A DNA stretch of 64,000 nt from Turnera subulata. Its lineage: Eukaryota; Streptophyta; Magnoliopsida; Malpighiales; Passifloraceae. Location of the stretch: positions 19,093 to 83,092 of the forward strand of contig JAKUCV010002140.1 of NCBI GenBank assembly GCA_028386065.3. The letters run 5' to 3'. Shown piece by piece: positions 50,163 through 59,232 of this stretch. The notes under the pieces are model-generated. The model did no database searches. It had not been told where the DNA came from and worked only from the letters and a program-made list of their open reading frames with translations. How positions within the stretch are numbered: position 1 is the stretch's first letter; every line of letters begins with the position of its first letter. The translations under genes and the position numbers were made by a program.

Positions 50163-52685
50163 AACGTAAAAGTCACTGTTACACTGTACGACTTCTGACT
50201 CTGTAATAATGCAGCAGCTTGCCTGCATTACAGAGCGAGTCCGGTCCGGACCAGAAAATAACTGATACCCCCTTAGTTATTTTCCGGTGTGATTTTCCGA
50301 GAAATTCCGAAACCCGAAAAATACCAACTTAGGTCCGAAAAATCCACGGAAAAACGAGCGCGGGAAAACTCTCAGTTTCGAAAAACGACTCCCGATTTAC
50401 CATGAATTAATTATCCAAGATTAATTCAACAGTAAATCACGGTAAAAAGACTTTTACAGTCCCGGTAAAAATCAAAAATTTTACCCGGGCTATTTCACCG
50501 GAATCCTCAGAAAAATCACACCGAAAAATAACTAAGGGGGTATCAGTTATTTTCTGGTCCGAACCGGACTCGCTTCATAATGCAGACAAGCTGCATTATT
50601 GAAGGATTCACAGGCTTCACAGTATTTTCAGCGTTATAAAAAAGAAAGCAGAGGAAGAAAGGAAGAGGAGAGGAAGGAAGGAGAGGAAAAAGAAAAAAAA
50701 GAGAGAAAACAAAAAAGAGAAAGAAAAAAAGAGAAAAAAAGGGAAAAAAAAGAGAAGAAAAGAAAAAAAAGGAATCGAAAAAACAGAGGGGAAAAGAAAA
50801 AAAAGAGAAAGAAAAAAATAGAAAATCAGAAAAAAAGGGAATGAACAGTGCGTCACCCCGGCTGCGCCTCGGTTACTGTTCACGCCGAACGCCTCCGCGC
50901 CACCTCTTGTCGCACCGCCACCACCAGCAGGACGCCCGAGCAGTCGCTGCCTTCCCCGTCGCCTTCCGCCGCCGGACGCACCCGCTAGGGCCGTTGACCC
51001 GAGGAGCAGACCCGCGGATCCGCGCCTGCTGCCTCACGCCGACGACGCAGCGCCGCCGTTCCACCGCCCTTGGAGTCGCCCTCGTTCGCCGTTGCTGTTG
51101 GAGTGCTCGCCTTCTCCTGCCTCGATCCGTGTCGCCGCCGCGGCTGCACAACCTGTCGAGGTGAGCACGGGTTTGCGACGACCCGTATCTTCTGGTCGGG
51201 TCGCACAGTTCTGGGTTTGGGTTGTGGGCTTTGTGTGGGTTGGGCCGAATGGGTGTTGGGCCAGGCTGGGCGTGGGCCTGTGTTCTGGCCTGCTACCTTG
51301 GTTTGGGCCGGCACTATTCATGGCCCAATCCAATTTAATTTAAAAAAATATATACATATGTATTTATTTATATTCTGGTATTTTGAGAAAATTATGGTTA
51401 GTTTAATTCTGGTATTTTGAGAAAAATATAAATATATATACTTTGATAAATAATTAAGTTATGCTTTGGAAAAACTAATATTATTTGGAAAAATATATAT
51501 ATACCATGAAAATAATTCCTGGAAATCTAATATATATATATATATATATATTATTTTGCCTGGAAAAATTATGGTTGTGGAATATATATATGTACTTTGA
51601 AAATTAAAGGTAATTATATGTTGTGTTGGAAAATATTATTATATATAGAAAAAGATAAATACTATATATATATATTCTGGAAATTATGAATACGTTATTA
51701 TTTTTTTGGGAAAATATGGTAATTATTATTTTGGAAAAAGTATATTATTTTATGAAAATATTTTGAAAAGAGTTTTAATTAAAGTATGGTACCGAAATTA
51801 TATTCGGATATACGTACGGTATAATATTTTCGGTAAAGGGAAATAATAAAAGATATGTAACCGGGATGGGTTATTTCGCAGTTCTAGCATCATAGCATAC
51901 CGATTATGTGCATTTATGTGTATATATTGTTTTGTTGTATAGGTTCGGATATCAGGCAGTTTCCCAAGGAGTCGGTGTCGGACCGGTCATTGTCTCCGGA
52001 GTTGAGTAATCGGCCAAGGTGAGGATGGATTTCCTTCAATATGTGCCTGTATTACTCGGTTGTTGTGTCTGATGTTGTTGTACTGTTGAATGTTGCATTT
52101 GTTGTGGTTGGTTCAGGATGTTTATCCCAGTGTCCTGATTGTTTTCTTTGGAATGTTTATTCCCGTGCTTTGAGTTTTGGATGTCTATTGTTGTGTCTTT
52201 TGGAATAAGTATAATGGATTAATTAATAAAATGTGATAAGGATGTCGATCCTCGGTTTGGATGGGATGTCTATCCTGGTATTTTGGTTAGGGATGTTGAT
52301 CCCTATGATTTGGTTTTGAATGATGATAATATAAGTGTCACGTGGTAAGTAGAGGTACGACTCGATGGTTTAAGACTATTTTGTGGTGGCCTTGACCTGG
52401 GTTACTTGTGATAAGCATGTCTATGTTTGGGATGTCTATCCCGTGATTATTTTTGGGATGTCTATCCCTGGGTTCGTATTTTTGGGATGTCGATCCCTGG
52501 GTTCTCTTGGATTTGGTCTGGCACCCGAAATATGTTGATAACCAGGTCTGACAGAAATGCCCCGACCCCTATTTACCGTACACAGTAAACACGTGCCGGA
52601 ACTGTGACGACCCAATCAAACAAAGCCCAGCATACAGTGTATACAACAGTAACTCGGGCTCAACAGCCCAAAAATAATAACGTCA

Positions 52686-53113
52686 TCTCCGAAAGACTTC
52701 AGGAGTTCAACCTGGAGTCCACTTGCCATTTCCTGGAGCAAGGTACCTACTACCAGCTCTCGATGACGGCTCAGAGCATGCCCAGAGTAACTCGTCTGCC
52801 CGTAACTTGGCCAAAGGCCCGACTACTGGTGTGGAACTGCAGAGGAGTCGCTAGGCGTTCCCAGGAGTTCTCGCGTACTCTGAGGGAGCTGAAGAACCAA
52901 TACAAACCAAACATGGTTCTTCTCACGGAGACCCAGTGGCAACCTCAAGACGATCACGGTCTCATCCCACTCCGGTTCCCTCTAGCTAACCGGTTCGAGC
53001 TTCCCGGCCAGAACAACGCAGGCGGCATGTGGTTCTCGTGGAGCGACAGCATCACGGTCAACATCAACAACGACCCCAACAGCTTCAGGGTCAACGTCGT
53101 TCCAAGGCGATAA
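52686..53113 (+). pseudogene. Endonuclease-like fragment (LINE-type APE), antisense to element E
   Basis: About 140 open codons on the plus strand, with much higher GC than the flanks. The protein contains LLVWNCRGVARRSQ and MVLLTETQW, matching the N-terminal part of LINE/APE endonucleases with the catalytic Asn and Glu positions. It then has GGMWFSWSDSITVNINND, resembling the next strand of the domain, and stops. The later catalytic blocks (GDFN, SDH) are missing, so it is not a functional nuclease. The frame is open to the left through the truncated LTR (from 52604). It is opposite to the element's inferred transcription. It may be captured sequence. Confidence 0.6.
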
Positions 53114-53366
53114 ATGTATTTTCCTTTTAAAATATCAATGTAATATTTCTTTTTGTAATCAAAATATTAGTATTATCAATAATATTTATATTTCCGCTTA
53201 TTTATGGCATCATTACCTCTTATGTGTATGTTCTGCGACAGCTGGCGTCCCTTGACTGGATCCATAATGCACTAACTAAAATGATATAAAATAATAAACA
53301 AATGGAGCGAACTATGCAAACAAGGACAACAAACACACAAGGATGGCCCAACAAGACCTAACACCC

Positions 53367-53378
53367 GCTCCGCTACCA
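53367..53378 (-). other. Primer-binding site of element E
   Basis: The minus strand reads TGGTAGCGGAGC three bases inside the right LTR, the same primer type as the Gypsy element at 63469-63480. It fixes the right LTR as the 5' LTR and the minus strand as sense. Confidence 0.75.
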
Positions 53379-53381
53379 AGA

Positions 53382-56235
53382 TGAAACGCCCCGACCCGTA
53401 TTTATCGTACATAGTAAACACGTGCCGGAACTGTGACGACCCAATCAAACAAAGCCCAGCATACAGTGTATACAACAGTAACTCGGGCTCAACAGCCCAA
53501 AAATAATAACGTCAATAACAACATAATCGGCCCAATGGCCCAACAATAACAAAATAATGCACAGCGGAAAACTTAATAACTCACAAGATACTGTATGTGA
53601 CACTGATGCAAACTATGGATCTGAGCCCTGTCCAAGGGATAACGCCGCAGCCTGTCTGGAATGCACCAAACCTGTACCACAAATAACTCATCCTACAGGA
53701 TGAAAGCCCGCAGGTAAGGGGTGAGTCCGAAGTGCTCACCGACGAAGGATAGACAATCAATATGAAACAAACACTATAATTACTCAAGGTCGAAAACAGG
53801 CAAAAACCAAAAGACAAGACCCAAAACCGGTCCAAGACCAAAAAGACTCAAATAAAAATCCATTTTCCAATTTTATCTTTTCCGGACCCTGTCACGGATA
53901 AACTAGAGGTCAGACCTGGTTATCAACATATTCCGGGTGCCAGACCAAATCCAGAGAACCCAGGGATCGACATCCCAAAAATAATCACGGGATAGACATC
54001 CCAAGCATAGACATGCTTATCCCAAGAACCCAGGTCACGGCCACCACGAAACAGTCTCAAACCATCGAGTCGTACCACTACTTATCACGTGACAATTATA
54101 TTATCATTATCCAAATCAAATCACAGGGATCGACATCCCTAACCAAAATCCCGGGATAGACATCCCATCCAAAATCAAGGATCGACATCCTTTTCACATT
54201 TTATTATTAATTCCATTATACTTAAACCAAAAAGACGCAGAAAATCAACACGGGGATTAACATCCCAAAAATACGAAATCAAAATGCTGGGATAAACTTC
54301 CCGACAACAATCACAACAAATGCAATCATCAATAGTGCAATAAACACAAGCACAATAACCGAGTAATACAGGCACATATTGAAGGAAATCCATCCTCACC
54401 TTGGCCGATTACTCAACTCCGGAGACAATGACCGGTCCGACGCCGGCTCCTCGGGAAACTGCCCGATATCCGAACCTATACAACAAAACAATATATACAC
54501 ATAAATGCACATAATCGGTATGCTATGATGCCAAAACTGCGAAATAACCCATCCCGGTTCATATCTTTTAATATCATCTTTTACCGAAAATATTATACCG
54601 TACGTATATCCGAATATAATTTCGGTATTTAATACCTTAATTCAAAACTCTTTTAAAAATATTTTCATAAATTAACTATACTTTTTCCAAAATATAATCA
54701 CCAAAATTTTCTGGAAAATATAACATATGTATATATATATTTTTTCCCAAAATATTTTTCATAAAATATATTATTTGCCGATAATAATTATCTAAATATT
54801 ATTATATTAGAAGACCATATTTCCAGTAAATATAATTATATGAATTTATTTTCCTAGAAATAAATACGAATTTACGTATATTCATATATATTTCCAAAAG
54901 TTATTCCCAAAATAATTTTCACAAGAATTATATATATCTTTCCTAAAAAGTATTTATCGTAATATAATTTCCCAGAAAATATAATCATATATGTGTATGT
55001 ATATTTATATATTAAAAGATGTTTTCCATAACGTATATATACCTATATTTTTTTAAAATCAATATATTGTCTCATATTTACTTTCCAAAAAGAAATACAT
55101 TATAAGCCAAAGTAATATACCCATTATATATATATATACCATAATAATTATTTCCAGAAAATATTTAATTTGTAAATATATATAGGTTTATATTTTTATT
55201 AAATCAGGTTGGGCCATGAATAGTTTGAGCCCGACCCACTGCATGAGCTCAACCCAGCAACCAGGTGCAGCCCACACAGCAGGTCTAGTGGCCCAATTTC
55301 TCACAGGCCCAACTCCAAGTCCAGATCCAAATAGGGTCTCGTCTTGACCCGCCCACACACCCGTTTGAGAAACGGGTTGCTCACCTTCAAGGGCGAGCTG
55401 CAGCGAGGCGGCGCGGTGCGAGATGGTGCGCGTCGGGAGGAGGTGATGGCGCGAGGAGGAAGAAAGGCCACGGACGGCGTGGCTGCAGGCGGCGGCAGCA
55501 GCACTGGAAGAAGGAGACGGCGGTGGGGAGGCGCGTCTTGGTGTGCAGCAGGGAGGAGCTGCCGGCGATGCTTGGAGGGAGCGGCGGCTGCTGTTTATGG
55601 GGACGGCACCTGCGTCTTCCGGTGGCGGCGAGTAGAGCGGCGACAACGAGGGAACAGCGGCGAGGCAAGGTAGAGGAGGAGCAAGGTGGCGGTGGCAGGT
55701 GGGTTCGGTGGCTGTGTTTATGTATTGTCTCTTTTTTTTCATCTTTTTTTTTCTTTTCCTTTTTTTCTTTTCTTTTTTTCTCTCTTTTTTTTCTTCTTTT
55801 TTTTCTTTCTTTTCTTTTCTTTTCTTTTTCTCTCTTTTTTTTTCTTTTCCTCTCTTTTTCTTTTTCCTCCCCTTTCTTCCTCTCCTCCTGCTTTCTTCTT
55901 CCTTTTATAGACGATGAAACTATTTCACCTGTGATTCTCCAATAATGCAGCTTGTCTGCATTATGGAGCGAGTCCAGTCCGGACCAGAAAATAACTGATA
56001 CCCCCTTAGTTATTTTCCGGTATGTTTTTTCCGAAAATCCCGGGACCCAAAAAAAATACCAACTTAGGCCCGAAAAATCCACGGAAAAATCCCGAGCGCG
56101 GGAAAACTCTCGGTTTCGAAAAACGACGCTCGATTTATCTTGAATTAATTACCCAATATTAATTCAACAGTAAATCACGGTAAAATGACTTTTCCAGTCC
56201 CGGTAAAAATCCAAAATTTTACCTGGGCTGTTACA
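53382..56235 (-). repeat. Full 5' LTR of element E (2854 bp)
   Basis: On the plus strand it starts TGAAACGCCCCGACCC and ends CCTGGGCTGTTACA. In sense order: end sequence, TATA box at 55901-55909, polypurine leader, GC-rich block about 55385-55690, donor-like AAG|GTGAG at 55385/55384, AT-rich stretch, palindromes 53963-54302 and LTR end. Confidence 0.9.
55901..55909 (-). promoter_or_regulatory. TATA box in element E 5' LTR
   Basis: The minus strand reads TATAAAAGG followed by AAGAAG and the purine-rich leader, matching the position in T1. Confidence 0.65.
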
Positions 56236-57319
56236 CTGACCCTAGCTTATCCGTGACAGGGCCCGGAAAGATAAAATTGGAAAATGGATTTTCGTTTAAG
56301 TCTTTTTGGTCTTGGTCCGATTTTGGATCTTGTCTTTCGATTGGGTGTATTTTGGCAGTTTTTGCTTGTTTTCTACCTTGACTAATTTTTAGTGTTGCAT
56401 ATTGATTGTCTATCCATGGTTGTGAGCACTTCGGACTCATCCCTCACCTGCGGGTTTTCATCCTGTAGGATGAGTTATTTGTGGTACAGGTTTGGTGCAT
56501 TCCAGACAGGTTGCGGCGTTATCCCTTGGACAGGACTTGGATCCATAGTTTGCATCTATGTCGCATACAGTGTTTTTGTGAGTTATTAAGTCTTCCGCTG
56601 TGCAGTTATTTGATATTATTGGGCCATTGGGCCGGTTGAGTTATTATTGATGTTTTTATTTTGGGCTGTTGAGCCCAAGTTTCTATTGTATACACTGTAT
56701 GCTGGGGTTATTTGGTTGGGTCGTTACAGTTCCGGCACGTGTTTACTGTGTACGGTAAATACGGGTCGTGGCGTTTCATATAAATACCCCTTCATTTCCA
56801 TACACACATATACCTTCTTCTCCCACCATAAACTTACTCTCTTCTCATTTCCATACACCATAAACCTCTCTTCTCAATTTCCCCATCTTATTTTAATCAT
56901 CTCCATTATTATTATTATCAAAATTGTATAATTACCATTAAAGTTGTATTACTACCATCAAGGTTGTATTGTCACCTTGATCAAGCTTGTATTATTCTAT
57001 TAAGGAGTGAATTTCATCCCCCATTTTATAACACGTTATCAACACGAGTCTCTACCCTGCTAAAGTACTTAATTCTAAACTTTCTTATTATTATTTTCTT
57101 CATTTCTATATAAAAATATATAATAAACTTGTGAAAATAATTTGAATTACCGGGATAATAACCGAGCCGGATTAGTATTTTAATTCACGGTACAACATAT
57201 CATTTGCATATCAATTTATGTGCATCTTATGTGATAATGTTATATTATTTTCATAAAACCAAGGTAATCGTTTCTAAATTTTTTCAATCCACATTTGTTT
57301 ATTTGCTTAGTGTTCAATA

Positions 57320-57457
57320 TTGGCCGACTAAGCCGCCTTATCTCTTTGTTGGCCGGCAAAGCCACCTTGTTTCATTTGTTGGCCGGCTAAACCGCCTTAT
57401 CTCTATGTTGGCCGGCAAAGCTGCCTTGTTTCATTTGTTGGCCGGCTAAGCCGCCTT
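57320..57457. repeat. Minisatellite of ~29-30-bp units near the Copia leader
   Basis: Five units begin TTGGCCGGC and alternate between two types: one ending TTATCTC(T/A)NTG and one ending TTGTTTCATTTG. This gives a 59-bp higher-order dimer. It lies between the left LTR and the gag start. Confidence 0.85.
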
Positions 57458-58570
57458 TATCGAGTAAGCGTATATTATGTTCTTATTAATGCTGAAAGAT
57501 TTATCGAGTAAGCGTATATATTTTATGTTTTATATTCATTTTATATCTTTTATTATTATTGTTATTATGAAACTTGATTTGAAGACCCTTGAAATTTCCG
57601 GAAGAAATTTATCATGGGCATTAAATGTTGAAATGTATTTAAATACTAATAGTCTGGAAGACTCAATAAAAGAAAAAAAATAATAAAGCAAAGACTAGAT
57701 CTCTTACTATCAAAAGATCCTGCAGATCTTTGGAAGAATTTAAAAGAAAGGCATGATCACTAGAAGATGGTCATTCTTCAAAAAAAAAAAGCTTGTTATG
57801 TATAAATGTATCTGAGGTTGCAAGATTTTAAATTTGTGCACAAATATAATTCAGTCATATTATAAGTTCTCAAATGAAAATATATGGAGAAAATATTATT
57901 GATGCTGATAAGTTAAAAAAAAAATCTCCATATTTGTACATCAGATGTGCTCCTGCAGTAGCAATATCGTGAAAAAGAATTCACTAAATTTTCGGATTTA
58001 ATTTTATGCCTGCTTGTGGCAGAATAAAATAATGAGTTATTCATGAAAAATCTTGAATCCCGTTTAACTAGCTCTGCTCCATTCCCTGAAGTGAATGTGA
58101 CTGTAAGTGATAATTTTGGTCATAACTATGAACATTCAATTGGTCACAAACAGGCCGTATAACAAGGCATCCAGTAAATGATTATCAAGTGTCCTGAAGG
58201 GCAAAATCTAATATTGATGAAACCATATTTATTCAAGAAGATGACCATAATATTTGGATATTATTATTATCTTGCTTACCCTGAAGGTGCAAGTAAATTT
58301 ATATTGAATGTTTTTATTTTATGTTCAGCTTTATTATTATGTGTTATATTACATTATGTTTATTTTACAACATGTTATTTTTATGTTTATTTTACAACAT
58401 GTTATAACTCCTAAATTTTTTAATGTGAACATAAAACTATCGTTTCTAGAATAATGACTCGGGCATTTGTCCCGAAGACAATGCAATGACATATTCTGTA
58501 TTTAATAAACGGAAATTATTCATAAGTAACATATGATAGTACGATTTAAAAATAAAAAGAAGATTAACAT

Positions 58571-59232
58571 GCTCTAGAAGAGCACAAGTTTAATATTATT
58601 TAAGCTCCAGAAGAGCTTAACTTTCATTATATCTTAGAAAGGTATATATTTAAGCTCCAGAAGAGCACAGTTTTAATATGCTCCGGAAGAGTAAAATATT
58701 TATGCTCTGGAAGAGCTTGAATTTTATTATATTCCTAAAGAGCAAAATTTTTTTTTTCCTACATACTATAATTAATGAATATTATGTTGAGACAATAAGT
58801 GAAAGAGATATTGAATATCTCTATATAATAAAGGCTACTGTTGCAGGCAACAAACGTTTGCGGAAAGATTACCAGCATTATCCTTTAGATTGTACTATGA
58901 AAGTTATCATATCCAGCCCGAAGCTGGCACCAACTAGAAATTGGACGATTGATTTAATATTCACCAGCCTGAAGCTGACACATATATAGAAGCCAGAAGC
59001 TAGCAATTTTAAATTATTAAATACACAATATTCGAGTAATTGAGTAATTGAAACTTAACATATCCAGCCAAGAGCTGGAATGCACTAGCCTGAAGCTAGC
59101 AATTTTAAGTTATTAAATACATAGTTTGCACAGCCCGAAGCTGTGACCAATATAAGTTGGCTAATGGATATGTAATTTACAGCTAATATGCACCAGCCAG
59201 AAGCTGGTAAATATATAACAGCCTGAAGCTGG
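58571..59232. repeat. Two runs of spaced short palindromes in the Copia interior
   Basis: The first run is about five copies of GCTCNNGAAGAGC (58571-58583, 58604-58616, 58654-58666, 58680-58692, 58704-58716). The second run is about eight copies of CAGCCNGAAGCTG with variants such as CTAGCCTGAAGCTAGC (59085-59100), from 58914 to 59232. Arm bases covary in several copies (CCAGC/GCTGG, CTAGC/GCTAG, CACAG/CTGTG). Confidence 0.82.

Larger units (their letters stand above)
47668..50497 (-). mobile_element. T-family solo LTR (T1)
   Basis: A 2830-bp LTR that on the plus strand starts TGAAACGCCCCGACCC and ends CCCGGGCTATTTCA. A 5-bp duplication, CCGGA, is at 47663-47667 and 50498-50502. It inserted into L1 near its end. 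From right to left (sense), it contains a TATA box, a polypurine leader, a GC-rich block, a donor-like site, about 0.6 kb of AT-rich sequence and the palindrome cluster. Confidence 0.9.
52553..56235 (-). mobile_element. T-family retroelement E (one full LTR, one truncated LTR, short internal region)
   Basis: Flanked by the 5-bp duplication CTGAC at 52548-52552 and 56236-56240, inside L1. The right LTR (53382-56235) is full length. The left LTR keeps only about 130 bp (52553-52685), starts AGAAATG instead of TGAAACG, and joins abruptly to internal sequence, so a deletion removed the rest of it. The primer site next to the right LTR makes the minus strand sense. No gag or pol homology is visible in the ~700-bp interior, so it is non-autonomous. 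LTR ends (TGTAACA...GGCGTTTCA in sense) and primer type suggest Ty3/Gypsy affinity. Confidence 0.85.
47472..56778 (+). mobile_element. T-family solo LTR (L1), split into three pieces
   Basis: Pieces 47472-47667, 50498-52552 and 56241-56778 line up to one full LTR of about 2.79 kb. It starts TGTAACAGCCCGGG and ends GGCGTTTCA. The 5-bp duplication is TATAA, at 47467-47471 and 56779-56783. The gaps are filled by T1 (47668-50497) and element E (52553-56235), both in the opposite orientation. There is no internal region, so L1 is a solo LTR left by recombination. Orientation is inferred from element E, whose primer site shows which strand is sense. Confidence 0.88.
47215..57033 (+). repeat. Left LTR of the old Copia, split by a solo-LTR nest
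   Basis: Two parts, 47215-47471 and 56779-57033, align in order with the right LTR. The split is within CTATAAATACCCC, so the LTR TATA box was hit. The intervening 9.3 kb belongs to the T-family nest. Confidence 0.9.

Noticed and set aside
49688..50228. Phe/Ser-rich or Lys/Glu/Arg-rich frames through 49.8-50.2, 50.6-50.9 and 55.7-55.9 kb
   Set aside because: They arise from the polypyrimidine/polypurine leader tracts of the T LTRs and are compositional artefacts.
50841..51420. GC-rich frames at 50841-51164, 51070-51420, 49561-49848 and 55188-55742 as possible host genes
   Set aside because: They fall inside T LTRs between the leader and the donor-like site, differ in sequence between copies and overlap in several frames. 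They are treated as LTR exon-like blocks, not genes.
48255..59232. Regularly spaced palindromic repeats as a CRISPR array
   Set aside because: The genome is a plant's, the repeats are imperfect 13-16-mers with uneven non-unique spacing, and they lie inside retrotransposons.
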